This document shows, in pieces, positions 15,101 through 30,100 of a DNA stretch of 64,000 nucleotides (within the stretch, counting starts at the first letter, position 1; each line of letters starts with the position of its first letter). The position numbers and the translations under genes are program-made. The DNA lies in contig NC_092858.1 of assembly GCF_032062135.1 (NCBI RefSeq), positions 166,124,664 through 166,188,663 of the forward strand. The letters are read 5' to 3'. The DNA is from Pyxicephalus adspersus. Its lineage: Eukaryota > Chordata > Amphibia > Anura > Pyxicephalidae. The notes beneath the pieces were generated by a model. That model saw only the letters and a list, made by a program, of their open reading frames with translations, was not told where the DNA came from and searched no databases.

Positions 15101-18100
15101 TTTGATTGTCATATTTTCATTTCAACACTTGTTGCTTCCTCAGGAAGCATGGGACACAATACCATTACCCTGCAGACCACAGTTAGACAGTTCTCTGTCT
15201 AACGTCCAGTAAGAAGGACGTTAGACAGAGAACTATTTAAGAAGGATATTGGGAGTTTATTCATTTACATAAATACAAATTTAATTTGAAGAATGGTGAA
15301 ACAGTACTCCTCCTAAAAATATTAAGAACAAAGGTATAAAATGTGGTGAGTTGTGTTCATCTCTTATTTAAAGATCCCCAAAAAAGCTGTTTTATTGGTC
15401 CTGGTTGATTTTTGGGTGTCCCATGCCTCCTGAGGAAGCAATATGTGTTCTGTAGCGCATTGAGAAAATAAAATGGGACAATCTTTATAATACTTTTATC
15501 AAAATTGTAAAAACAAAATTTGTATTCCATCTTTTGTCTATGGAATTTTTTAATGTACAGTAAATGATGCTTTTATAATTAATTGAAGCTTATAAGTTTG
15601 AAATGTGCTTTGAAAATCCATTTAGAAAATTAGTGAAATATATTGTAACTTGTATATATTGTAACTTAACAATGTATCCCCATCTGAGCTGGTCATCATT
15701 TTTAGTCCATGCAATCTTTCTCTGTTTAGTGTACTTTTTTCTCCATGTGGAGCCTGTTTTAGTTGAAAATTTTGGCTACAGTTTTATAACATCAATTTAC
15801 TGCATCACAACAACACATGTTATGGGGGTACCCTGCACCACCAGTCCACCAGCAAAGTGCATTTCAGAATTAATGACACGGCAGCATTCCAACCCATGTT
15901 ACATGTGTGTGATCCCAGGCTGAGGGATTACTTTTGCAGTCCCACATAGTAAGAAAATGACCAAAATAATATAAAAATAAATGTTACCAAGCTTTGTATC
16001 AGACATATGACAATATATATTTGTAATGTATATTTGTATTTGTATAAAATATGTAATTTGTATTTGTATAAAAATTATATTTGTATTTACAGTAAAATGT
16101 ATTTTGCTTCAAACTAATACTGGTCAACAAAAAAGATCAATTCAGATCAATGTGTTTCAATGGCAGTAATTGATTCCCACCTGGGAATGTTTGAGGTAAT
16201 GTCAAATTCCATTCTTTATGAATAGAGCCCTATATGTTAGATAGAAGATAAAAAAAAATGTACACAGTAGTTCAAGGAAAGGCTAGTCCATCCCGAAACA
16301 AAACTATGCATGCATTCCTTTTTTATCATCCATAATAAGGTTATCTTCAAATAACAGGCTTATAGTGAAAATGTAAAATTCCCGCTGGACCAAATGATTC
16401 CATAGAATTATATTGTAACTATTCATTTTACAGACGTTGAAGCAGAAGATTTTGGAGTTTCTAAATCCCTTGACTGGACATTTGGGGGTTCAGCTGATAG
16501 CTGCTGTTGCTGCTGTCTGGAAGAGGAAGAGGTTTAATAAGGCTCAAAGTAAATCCAAGGTAACTTGTAGTGTTTTATTTTGTTTTTGTTCTACAGATCA
16601 AAAAAATGGTTCTTCTGATTGCTCTCTGGTGTATGTAGCCAACAGAGGCCTCTGTGCAGGACTGACTTGGGGGGGGGGGGGCTTATGTGAGCCTTTAGTG
16701 GCTGGGGAGGGTATGGGGTCCTTGTGCAGTGGAACGCATTGCACATCCCTATGTCCAAACTATACATTCCCTATGTAAAACCTTAGAAATGAAAGAGGGT
16801 GTACTTTCTTTTTCTCATGACTGTACATAATTCTCATTCCAAACATTTCATATTCATTGAAATTTTCCTTTCCTTTTTCCTTTTGTTCCTGCAGATCATC
16901 CCAGTACCCAGTGACTCCCAGCTGACATTAGTTGACCTTGTGTGCGCTTTAAAGACATTAAAGACTGACACCATATTGCAGCTGGTCAAGGAGGTTGTCA
17001 AAAAGCCTCCGCAGATAAAAGGAGAAGAGGTAATTTCTGGTGTTGGTCATTACTGTTATGTTATCATTTCCCTGTGTCAAACCCAGTAATCATTAATCTT
17101 ATCTTCTTTTTCCCAGAAGTCCTCATTGGTTGATATTCCCATGCTGCAATTCAGCTATGCATTCATACAAAGGTAACCCAAACAACTGAAAGATTTAATC
17201 ACCTAAAACACTATATTTGACTTCATGAAGTTTAGTTGGAAGTACTAGGAGTTTAATTCTTTCAAAGCTAGCAAGTCTAAAATTTTCATACTCCTAAGAA
17301 AGGAGATTTTTCTGTAATCTGATCAATAATGTTTGGGAACGTATATTGTTTCCGGAATAGGGTTTGGCTGGTTTGGCAGCAGTTAAACTGGATCTGAATG
17401 ATATGAAGTGAATATGTTTTAGGGTCCCATAAGAAACTTAAATCACCCCAAAACTTTGCCCTGAAAGATGTGATTGCACATCCTGGTATGTGAGGGTAGC
17501 TAGACACTGTTACATAAATGTATATCTGCAATGTGAGATCTATGGATATCTGTACTGCTTTTTTCTTCCTGCTGGAGGCTTGGACATGAGGAAGCATAGC
17601 CCTGACCAAGATGGCCATCTAAACATAGATACACAGTGCAGAACAAGACATGTTGTAATAAAAGAGGAATAGACTGCAGAGATGGAGACATATTCTTGCC
17701 CCTGTACAAAGCATTGGTCAGACGACATCTGGAATATGCAGTCCAGTTTGGGCACCAGTTCACAAAAAGGACATGGTAGAACTGGAGAGAGTGCAGAGAA
17801 GGGAGTAAACTAATAAAAGGAATGGAGGAGCTCAGCTATGAGAAGAGATTAGCTGAACTGAATGTATTCTCCCTTGAGAAGAGACGTATAAGGAGGAAAT
17901 GATCACCCTGTATAAATATATAAATGGTCCATATAGAGAACTCTCTTCTCCATTACTCACTTTGAGATCATTACAAAGAACAAGAGGGCACTCTCTGCGT
18001 CTGGAGGAAAAGAAGTTTAAGCTCCGGATAAGGAAGGGATTCTTCACTGTAAGGTCTGTGAAAATGATTCGGCTCCCTCAGGAACTAGTTTCAGCAAATT

Positions 18101-21100
18101 CTATAGATTGCTTTAGGAAAAGCTGGATGATTTCTAGAAGCACAGAATATAACTGGGGATTATGGGTTTAAAGTACAGATGACAGAGACTGTTGATCCAG
18201 GGAACATCTGATTGCCTCATAGAATCAGGAAGGAATTTTTTTCTCCTGTTAAAGCAAATTGTACCAGTTTTTTTTGCCTTCCTCTGGAACAACTATGTTT
18301 TATAGGGTTTATATCTTGGGTATGTTTATTTCCCTAGTGGTTAAGCTTGATAAACTTATGTCTTTTTTCAACCTGACTAACTATGTAAGCCCAGACATGT
18401 ATAAACTATGTAAGTTATTAAGTTATTAATGGGAATGATCAGTCATAGTAAGATCAGCCATCCTTATTATGTGTAAGTTATTAATTTGAAAGATCAGCCA
18501 TAGGAAGACCACATTTAATACTGGTGATTAGCTCTTTGCCTTCTATTTTATGGGCACAGAGTTCAGTTCAATTTATAGCAAATACAATACAAACTGGAAA
18601 GTTTGTTTCTATCTTCCCAACTATTGCAGGTCCTGAGTAGTAGTTATACTCCTCGGGACTTCGGGATCTGTTACAGAGTAACAGAAATATTTCAGCCATG
18701 GGATTTTGTTGGTGCTTTACTAACAGATGGTTCGGATTAAAGAATACAACACCATTTTTGTATTTTCAGGCTTTCACCATCTGATATGCAAGAAAATTTC
18801 CAGTCGTTACTAACACTGCTTAAGGAGTCTGTTTCTCTAAATCTGGCACCACCTGGTTATTTCCTTCTCTTAAGGTAGTGTATACTTCCTTTAGACACTG
18901 TTAATGAAATTCCAAGCAATTTGCTAAATATACACATGAAATGGGAGCTGGTTTACCCAAAGGATTTTGTCCATTCAGGGGTGTGAGTTGCATGTTCTGC
19001 CACACAGCTCAGCCATTCTGGAGAGTTAATTTTTCTTTACTGCATTTAAATAAAACCGCTAGGTTTTGCCTGTGACTGGACAGAAGGGAGAAACAGCAGA
19101 CTGATGAATTCCTCTCTGTCATTCTGCTTCTATCAACACATCACTGGTTAGCACATGAGCATTGCAGATCAGCTGATTGGCTCCTTGTGCAAATTTTCCT
19201 TAGAGTCAGAGCTCTACTGTACTTATGAAGCTGGTACCAAGTCATATTCAGGTACTTAGACTAGTTTCTTTTAAAAAACACCAAATAATTTTTAATGAGC
19301 ACAAACCTACAAATAAAAAAATAAACTGGTTTATAATTGTTTTTTAACCCAAAATCTAATCTAAAATTTAATACATTTGATTAATTATTCCTACTCCTCT
19401 ATAGCAGAAATGATTTGATGATTTATTCTTCATGACAAGCAGCATGGCACTGTCTTGTTAACTATATTGCTTTGCCTACTGTTACCATAATTGGTACCAT
19501 TGCTAAAGCACTACCAGGATGGGCCATGTCCTTCCCACAGCCATTTACAATTTGTTATCTATTACCAATAATAATACAAAACTTTCAGGAAGTGTCCTGC
19601 TTCATCTGAACATCGGGTGGTGACTTATTCTTTATGTATATCTCCCTCCAGCATGCTGAATGACTTTGTGACCAGGACTCCAAACCTAGAAAACAAGAAA
19701 GACCAGAAGGATCTTCAGGTAAGTAATATGAGAACCATAATGTCTGTGCTGATAAAACCTACTGGGGCAGCTTTACTAAGGCTATGTACACATGTGCAAT
19801 AATTGTCATTGGAAAGGATCTTTCACGATCCTTTCCAATGACTAACGACTGCACGATGCATGAACGAGTGTTGTACATACAGCACCATTCTGCTGTATGG
19901 AGAGGGAAAACGACGGAGTGGCACACCACTGCGCTCTCTCCCCCTTCACTTCCGTTATAATCGTTTGTCGTCCATCGTCCGTGGATCTGCCAGGATCGTC
20001 ATTCGGACAATGGACGGCGAGCGCTGTACACACGTAAGATTGTTGTCCAATAACGGCCCTGAGCTGATTATCGGACGAGAACAATTGCACGCGTGTACCT
20101 AGCCTAAGTCCTGAAATGCCACCTAGTTCACAAAACTTTTCACAACATTGTTGACTGGCACTGCACAAAGCAGCCGCCCCACCCACTTCTTTTCCCTGAT
20201 ATGTCATGGCAGATTCCAAAGAACATTCTATGATGACATACCTAAAAAAGAAGTGTAATAGCTGTCATTCCCATTGATGCCAGTTAAGGTTGTTCCACCC
20301 CACATTAAAGATTTTTTAACGATTACGTGTAAACCCTATACAGGAAGTAGCACAGAAGATCCTGGAGTCTGTAGGAAATGTGGCTGGATCGTCGTTAGAA
20401 CAGACCAGTTGGCTTAGCAGGAACTTGGAAGTAAAAGCCCAGCCACAGGTGTCTCTTGATGATGCAGATGAGGATGAAGAACTGTATGGTAAGATATAGG
20501 AAATATTTCATAAGACTTGTTTTTATTTAGGTCATGTGTCATCAGCATTTATTCTAATCAAACACGTTTTGTATTCACATACAAGTATAGTGATGCCAAA
20601 TTAATTTAAAGCGTACCTAAACATATCTCCCATCCTATTGTGTGTGAAATTCCCCCACCAACTAGATTATAAGCTCTTCGGGGCAGGGTCCTCTCCTCCT
20701 ATATCACTGTCTGTATTAGTCTGTCATTTGCAATCCCTATTTAATGTACAGCGCTGCATAATATGTTGGAGCTATATAAATCCTGTTTAATAAAAATAAT
20801 AATAAACTCTTACTCCAAAAAGGGTAGACAACCTGTTTATGCAAAGTAAAAATTCTGTTTGTGTTTTTCTTTTTTAATGCAACACCCTTTAAAAAAAACA
20901 AGGGTGTAGCACCACCCCTTTAATTCTTGATTGCTTAGGCCTCTTACGTCTGCTTTAACAAAAGGTGGCCAGTTGCAGGTTAGATGCACCTGTCAATGAA
21001 TACTTTATGATCTCAGAATCTTCATAAACTGATGCCACCAATAAAAGGCCAAAGTCCATCAACACTGGTATTTTTTCCCCACCTTCAATGAATCCAAAAC

Positions 21101-24100
21101 GCACTAGTGAGATTGCATCCTAGTCAACTGATATACAACATTTTTTCAGTATAGATGTTTTCAAGAACATGATATTTAGCAGAACTAAACCCCTCTTACT
21201 CACCTGTCCCCGTTCCATTGCAGGGTGCTGCCATCTTCTTTCCCTCTCTTTTTTCCAGCGATCTTCAGCTATCTAACTCGTTTATTCCTTCCCAGCACAC
21301 ATAGGGGAAGCCAGGGTTTCCAGGTATTGGGGCAACCAACAGTGAGCTGCATATACCAGAAACTCTTAATTATTGACAGGTATTCAGAGCAGTCAGGCAG
21401 GTGAGAAAGTTTATTGCAGAAGGGATATTGCAGATAACGAGAAAGACCTTGTAAGGATAACAAGGTGATGAGTGTATTATGCTTCTTTCTGTTATTTCTA
21501 AATTAATTTTAAATGTTTTCTCCACACAGAGGAAAATGCTGCAGCACAATCATCCATGGTTTCCGCTTCCGCACCATCCGTGTACAGTGTGCACGCCCTC
21601 TCCATGCTGGCAGAGGTGAGCGCTATTCTCTCTCAGCGCTATCCTAATGCAGGTTTACTGGCAGATCCAGTAGGGCTGCCTTTGCCTTTATTATATCAAT
21701 CTTCAGAAATATGCAGAATGACACCAGTAGAGACATCAGTTGATGGAACTGGATATTTACTAGTTTTCCATCTCATCCAAACATCCATCTTATTTTACAT
21801 TTACCATAAGATCATGAACATAGAGGTGTGAGATGCTATTTAATGTATTTGGTACAAATTAGCTGGTATTGGCATTTTTGCATATTTTGAAATACAGACC
21901 TCCAAAACAAAATCCAACAAGTGGTTTTATCCCTACTCTATTGTCATCTAGGCTAAAAGACTGTTTTAGTTCTCTAAACAAATCAAAAAATTTGTTGGTA
22001 ATCTGTGTACCTTACACTTTGATCCATTTAAGCTTTGTTGTTTCTCATTTACTACTCTCTGGATCCAGCTTTGTGCCTTCTACCTGGCACATTTGGAATT
22101 ATCCTAAAGTAGTGCAAACAGTCAGAATACATTTTTCTTGTTTGGTTCATCCATTAAAGACTTATCAACACATGATCCTTGTGCACCAGTGACTTATGCC
22201 CCCCTTTCCCCCGTGACCATTTTGTGTCCTGTGCTAAATAAAGGAGGCTTCAGAGCTGGAATAGAGACTAAATAGTGGAGAGACAGGAACCATCATAAAT
22301 AGATATATCTCTTTCAGTGCAGAGAGCTTCCTTTATATATTATTTACAGATTCTCTTTATATTCTCTGTGACTTTAAAATCAGCCAGAATTTAATAAAAA
22401 CATTTTGGAAAAAAAAAGCTGGGTGATCCAGCAAACCTGAAATGGATCTGGTCCAGGATTCCAAACATTTGCTAGCAAATGACTTTGAATCCATTCCAGC
22501 TTAGCTGAATCTCCCAGCTTCACTGATGTAAGTGTATCCTCTCCAGCCTTGGAAAGCTTTATTAAATTAGGTTCAAAGTGTAGATAACAATCAAACATTA
22601 ATGCCTATCATTTGGATGCAGTTACAATCATTCTTGCAGCCTATAATATATTGAGTGGCCTCTAATAACTTACAAATTATGTTTATAAAAAGACACCTGG
22701 TAATTCATAATTCTCATTAGTCTCAATGTAGATTTATGTTCAAAGATGGTAATAAATCTTATTGAAATGACAAATTTTTGTGTCCACCATTAGTGAGAAA
22801 TTGGCTTCTAAGAAAGAACAATACCAATAATAGGAAACTTACTGTCCAAAATTAGTTATATTTAAGGTTACAAGTTAGACACTTCACGCATAAAATGTTG
22901 TGAATTTACAGGTAAATTTGTTTATTATTAAAGGAAAACCTAATTTACCAACATTCTCAACTAATAAAGAAAAACGATTGTCTTAAGATATACATGCATG
23001 AATAACAAGGGAATGTGTTATTCTAATAATAATGTTAAAGGCTGCCCTACCTTAAAAATAGGGGCCTATTTACTTATGTTTCCCACTGTCCTTACTCCAA
23101 ACTTTACTGATGGATGAATTTACATGGATTTGATCCGCTTAAGATTTGCAAACATTAAAGACCTATTCACTGTGTATAGCTCCGGTACATTGTAACCACA
23201 AACTGGGTTGTGATGTAAGGAGCAGTCAGCCTTCCTCTGCCTCGTGTTCTTTAGAGGCAGAAACCTTTCTTCTCTGCATGATATATGACGATAGATTGTC
23301 ATAATCTTACACATTTGTTCCTTTGAAGGTCCTGGCCACTTTGCTGGACATGGTTTACCGAAGTGACGAGAAGGAGAAAGCTGTTCCGTTAATATCCCGC
23401 CTTCTTTACTTCGTCTTTCCTTATTTACGAAATCACAGGTAATTACATTAAAAACCATGCTGGTCTCATGTAACACTCTGTATTTTTCTTTTACATAAAC
23501 TGCATTTATATACACTGGCAATAGGGGTTGTTACATAAAGTATTTGCATTGTAGAGCAGTCATCATTATTTGCAATATCATGCCATTATTTGATATCCTG
23601 TTTTCCACGAGATGCTAACATTTTCATGGATTTTAAAGATTTTGAAATGGGCAAAGGTGTAAGCATGTCCCTCCCACTCATTTACTGAACACTGCATTGT
23701 AGGCGGGGATGGGTCCATTTCTTCTACAGCCAGCCCTCAAAGAGCCCTTTGTGAGCTAACATACATACCGATCAAAGTAACTGCATTCTAAAGACACAGC
23801 AAAATGTAAACCTATCCAAATGGACAATATAGTTACTCCAGCAGTCTTTATAGGGACAAAGGAGCAAGAACAATTTATAATATTATCAAGATTTATTTCC
23901 TGGTCTTACTGTAATGATGTCCTATTATTCCAGTGCATATAACGCTCCAAGTTTCCGTGCTGGTGCCCAGCTTCTCAGCAGCCTCAGTGGTTACGCCTAC
24001 ACCAAGCGAGCCTGGAAAAAGGAGGTACTCGACTTGTACATGGACCCAGGATTTTTTCAGATGGACACATCGTGCCTTCAGTAAGAGAATAGTCTACATA

Positions 24101-27100
24101 AAAAAACTGACCTCAGCAGTCCGGTCTAATGATTAAGGTGGGCCTGATATGTCAACTCTGACTTGTCCCATGACCATTCAACTGATAAGCCCTCACTCAT
24201 ATGTTATGTGGTTTCTTCCACTGGACCCTATGTCCCTCCTGTGTCCCACAATGCCATAGAGGTTGGTAAGAGAACCCACAGAATGCTGATGACGGGGTCA
24301 CTTTAGTCTTCAGGCTTGTTTCCACCAGATGCAATGTAAGGCATGCTGCATGGTCAGTTTTCTGTAGTCTGGTCCAACCATTAAATTGTTTTGTAAAGCT
24401 TCTGTTTGCAGTGCATTGTGTTGCAAATTTTTTTGTTGCAGTGCTTTGTGTACAGCTAGGTAAACACTTGCAATGGTTCTTGTCCGATAATCGGCTCAGT
24501 GCTGATATTGGACAAGAATCTTGCGTGTGTACAGTGCTCATCGTTCAAATGACCGTCCTGTCGGATCCACAGAAGATTGATGATGAACGATCATAATGGA
24601 AGTGAAAGGGAAGAGTGAGTAGTCAGGGGTCACTCCGTTGTTCTCCCCTTTCCATAGAGCAGAACAGTATTGTATGTACAGCGCCAGTTCATGCATCATG
24701 CAGTTGTTTGTCGACAAATATTGCACGTGTGTACCTAGTCTTACAGTGCATTGCATTGCAGTCCATGCATACCAGATTTTGATGCCTCGGCCTTCTTATG
24801 GAGGAATTTATAAATGTGTAAATGCTCTAAAATTGACAGTACAAAGCTAATTTTAAAGAAAACTCATACAAATGCTAAACGTTACCCATGGCTGCATACT
24901 GTGACAACACAAATTACAGATGTTTTGGTCACAGACTGACGAGCGGACATAATGACTTTCCTGATATTATCTATGTTCCTAATACCTGATGGGGATGACA
25001 AAAGAAGGCTCATTTAATAAAATAATGTGCAGTAACACAAAGTAATCAAAAATCACTTTTCCTGCACTGAGCTCTCATCGAGTAATTTAGGTTGGTGCAC
25101 TTTGCATATTTTCTGAATCTAAAATATTGATTGGGATGAGGAGGGCAGGACTATATGTAATAGTAATAGAGAAATCGGTGATTTATCAGTCATTACTGTA
25201 TAGCCATAGTCACTTTGGTGCTCCTTATTATACCAAACATATATTTTGTATTATGGAACTTTCTGGCCTTTTTTTACTGGTTTATCATTATTTTTACACT
25301 TTAGCTGGAAGTCAATCATTGATCACCTATTGACCCATGAGAAAACCATGTTTAAGGATCTGATGAGTAAGTGCACGGTCATTTTATATTACCATGTTTT
25401 ATATTGAAAAATCATTGCAAACACTTTGTAAGTGAAAGGGGAAGACTTAGAACCTGAGTTTGGTTTTATTGCTGTTTTATTATCTGTGCCCCCACTGAGG
25501 TGATTCACCCCCACTTCTTCTCCTGGTATTACCAGAAGATAAAGAAAGGGTGAATGCAAAATGTTGGTGAATGTGAAGGAAATCTGATGGAGTCACATGA
25601 TGTATTGACCACTTTGCAGAAATTTGCTTACAATTCATGTCATATCTTCAGAACAGAGAGTTAAGCCAAGGCTTTCTTATGGATAAATAGATTGTTTGGC
25701 AATAAGGTGAAAGATGCTGCTAATAGCTTTGTAATAATAATGACATCACAGAAAAAGATTTGAATGGAATGACTTTTTATCATTTTATGTATGTTGATAC
25801 TTGCAAAAAGGAATTAATTTGTTGCGGCAATCCCTATTTATTGTACAGCTCTGCGTAATATGTTGGTGCTAAATAAATACTGTTTATTAATATTAATATT
25901 AATTTCTTGACTTCACATGGCACCACCTGCTGGTAAAATATGGTGTTGCAGTGCTGGAGTTTATTAAGTGATTGGGGTTGCTATTACCGTATATTCTCTG
26001 GGGTTAATGTATAAATCTTTTTAGACCTTGAAGCTGTAGAAAACATGAGCAGTGATTATATTGATCTTATTTTAAATAAATTATGCTGACCAGTTAATTA
26101 TTTTTGTCTGTGTTGTTTTCTGTATTTTCAGTGAAAATAATGTTCAGTCTTCATACATTAGTCTATAAGATTTGGGTAACCTTTGCATTTGTCTTCCTAG
26201 GATTTTAGAAATCACAAATACAAAAGCTGTCATTTGCTAGACAGAATAGAATTGTACCAGATTGAGAAATTGCTCAATGAATCTATTTTTTATTGTATTT
26301 TTTTTGATAGATATGCCCAGCAGTTCTTTAAAGCTGTACCCCAGCAGCGAGCAGAAGGCCATGCTACTAAAACGTCAGGGCTTTGCCGTTTTCAGCGGAG
26401 AATTGGATCAGTACCATTTGTATCTTCCTCTTATACAAGGTATGTTCTCTGCTGCCATTTGACAACCAGGTACAGGGTATTGTGACCGCCATAAGCCCCC
26501 CCCTATAAATCCAATTACAGTAGGATCTCGCCTATCCGTCTCGCCTCTACCCAGCCTCTGTATTATCCACCTTAGTACGGAGTCCAGGAAAAAAACAAAT
26601 CTCATTCTAAAAAAAAGCCCGGCGAGGCGGGTGGACGTCTGCTGCGGTGCTCCTGCATGGTGCACGTTGAGACGTCCCTGCTGCCTGCTCTCCGGAACTG
26701 TGAGCAGATCTCTGTGGGTGCGGAGAGAGGAACACTGCCTGTGTGTGGAGGTGAGTATTGGACTTTATTAATAGAACTCTGGACTATCTGGCTTTTTTGT
26801 TATTCGGACAACCCTGCCGCCACATTAGGCCGGATAGCCCACTGTATATAGATAATACTATCTGTTTCTGTTCAGAGTTATAGCAATTCACCAATATTTT
26901 TTCACATCACAGACTGTGTATTTTTGGTTCTTTTTAGAACGTCTAACAGAAAATATTCGCATGGGACAGACACCTATCATGGCGGCTCAGATGTTTCTGT
27001 TTTTCCGTGTTTTATTACTGAGAATTTCACCGCAGCATCTCACCTCGTTATGGCCGATTATGGTGACAGAAATGGTAAGTTGTGACAGATGATGTTAGCA

Positions 27101-30100
27101 TTGTATATTTACTGCATGAATGTGCCATTAGATTGTGAAGGACAGTCAGTGACATGACTATGGACTCTGTTAAGTGCTGTGTAATATGTCTGCGCTATAT
27201 AAATACTGTGTTATAATAACATTTAAAACAATTTTGGTGAAAAAATTGGGTAAACTCATTTATAAATAGACTCAGAATTTCCATTGAAAAAGTAGTGAAA
27301 ATAAAAAAATAAAAAATTGTGAGTATCGTCTGCAATAAAATAAATGTACCTACTTGATTGCAATTTTTAAAATGAACTCACCTTTCCTTCTGTAGCTATT
27401 AATTTTAATAATATTATTCCATATGCTTTGATAGGATATAGAAGTGAAACAAGGCATTTACTGTAACACTTCTTCCCTATATTGCAAGTAAAGGAGTCCG
27501 GCCACATTCATTCAGATGCATCAGACAGACTAAAGAAGATATTCCTGAAGCTCAATTGAACCCTGATGATTTATTACTGTAATGCTTTCTGGCTGCAATT
27601 ACAGTAATATGGGGTTATTTTACCTCTAAACTGCCAGGTGTTGTCATCACGTAGTATCTTAATTCTTTGCTGTAGGATTTAAAGAAAAAAAAAAAACAAA
27701 TAAAAAAAAGTAAAAGAGCCCCATGTATATTACTGTATAAGCTGGTTTTATTCTGTTTATACTCTATGTTTCAGTGGTCGCCAACCGGTGGTCTGCGAGA
27801 AAATTTTGGGTGTACGTGGCTCTGGAGAAGAACCATGCTGGGGGAACACACCGGCCAGAGCCACGGAACACGTTGCAGAACACGCGGAAAAGTGGGTGGG
27901 CTGTGTCCCTGGACATAACTCGCCCACTCTCTCATCGCAGGCTTAGATCTATGATTGGAGAGTGGGTGGGGCTAAGTCAGAATGATGTCACTATGGGGGA
28001 GGTTTCTCCCCCTTTGATTGACACCCAGCTACCGGCGCATGCACGGTCTGGAGTCAGTGATTTTAGTGGTCTGCCAACCAAAAAGGTTGGCGGCCACTGC
28101 TCTGTTTCATTCATCTGCAGGTCCAGGGGTGAGTTAGAGCAATCCAATTTCCAATTTCTCTAATCCCTTTTTTTACATATAATTTACCTGATCAACTTTA
28201 TTTAACTTCATATTTCCTATTCATATTGTGGCTTCATTAATTCTATTTGGATAGGTTAATGACCACTTATTCATTAACTGGTCCATCTTAGATACCTAGT
28301 GGGAAGGATATCTGATAATCTAGTTTGCTTATATTGTTAATATTATTATTATTATTACTACTACTAATAATAGTTTATTAACCACCTGGGCGTTACACTG
28401 AGGTCTAGATTTCTGTTCCAAAAGCGTCACAGGTTTTCATGAATTTTTTTTTTTTAAAATTGTAGACCTGTACCTTACAGAAATATGTCCGAATAGGGGT
28501 CTATTAGATATCATGAATATAAAAAATGTTTGAAACACACAATCATGTAAAAAAAAAAAAAAATTACTTTTAATAAAATTAAAGTAAAAACACAAAATTC
28601 AGCTTAAACAAGAATACATAAATAAAAGAAAAATACTGAAAATGCGATAATTCAGTATACTGTATAGTAATATATTTTTCTAAAACACCTCCCTAGTGTC
28701 CGTCACATACCTATAGACAAAACCACATAAATATATTTTCTATTAATTTGTATTGGATTGGATACAGGACTTTGTATTCAATCCAATACAAAATGAGAAC
28801 AAAATTCAAACTCTCATTATGTATTGGATTGAATACAAACTCCTGTATCCAATCCAATACAAAATGAATAAATAATTTTCAATTTGAATTTCCCGCACAC
28901 GGGCCGACGTCATCGCGCACGCACGCACAAGAAGCCGGCCGGCTTTTTGTTTCAGAGAGCACCCGGCGCTGGAAGGAGAACGATGCGGGACGATCAGCGG
29001 GACCAGGTAAGAAGCCGGCCGGCATCTTGTGGTCCGCCGGACTGGTCCCGCTGGTATAGGAGACGGCACCCGCTGCTGGAGAGGGAGATCGACGCTGGAA
29101 CACGGACCCGACGCTGGATGAGCACAGCGGGACCAGGTAAGTGAGATTTTATTATGGTGAGAAAAGTACAGGGTTATCGATAATTGCAACTTTTTTTTGC
29201 ACAGAAAAGTACGGGCTTAACGGTTGGGAGGTTAATTATATATTATTATTTAATAATTTATTTGTATTATCACCAAGGAGTGTTCTTTTGGCGAAGAAAG
29301 GAACACCACTTATAAATAAGTGTATATTTTATTACCATAATTCCATTGATATGTTCAGACCTCCACGCTTTAAGGACACTTCTCTTTATTTCTCCTTTGA
29401 ATAATCCTTTTCCAATTACACCAAGCCTTGCCTCTTTAAGATTTTATGAGCTATCTTAATTCCTGTAAATTCATGCCATGTATTTCCCTGCTTTCAGATA
29501 CACGTCTTTGTTCAACTACAAGAGGATTTGGTGGAAGAGGAGACAACATCAAAGTAAGAGTTGTCAGGGTTCCATTTTTGCAAAGCACTGGCCGCCATTT
29601 ATCCAATTGTCACATAAAAACATCTTACGTACGACTAGGACAATACAGAAAGAATACAGGAGGATTTATTAGAAGCTCTGGGCAATGTGGAGAATTCTTG
29701 TTTTACTTTAATAAATGTGACCCAATGTAAATGTGTTTTAAGGTGAACCTGTGCCCAAACTATTCATTCTGATATATTTGCATATTCTGAACAAGCAGTA
29801 AAAGTTGTCATCCAATTATGCACATCTGTCTGTTCGTTGAAGAGGAATAAGTTTTCATATTCTACTCAAATCTTAGTCCTGTTTCTATGACTGCAGATCT
29901 TGTCAGTCAGTCCTAAGCCAGTGGTTGTCAACTGGTGGTCGGCAAGAAAATTTTGGCGGTCCACGGCTCTGACCCGTGTGCCTCCAGCAGGGTCAGGGGA
30001 AGGGCCTAGCGGGGGGGGGGCCGGGTTGTCACCGGCCTGAGCCACTGACCATGTCTTCTGTGGGCGACATGTGGGCGGGTTCTGGCATCATGGCGTCACT

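Noticed and set aside
18004..18171. Possible extra DOP1B exon (basic, open frame [20 protein letters not shown])
   Set aside because: Typical of the C-terminal part of a CR1/L2-like LINE ORF2, with frameshifts on both sides; DOP1B phases close without it.
26234..26485. 83-aa frame through the exon at 26311
   Set aside because: Wrong frame; the neighbouring frame reads [20 protein letters not shown], as expected for DOP1, and fits the flanking phases.
28884..29144. GC-rich, CpG-containing block with open frames as a possible CpG-island promoter
   Set aside because: It is the interior of a TTAA-flanked MITE and has a relative at 32447-33062; no link to a first exon.
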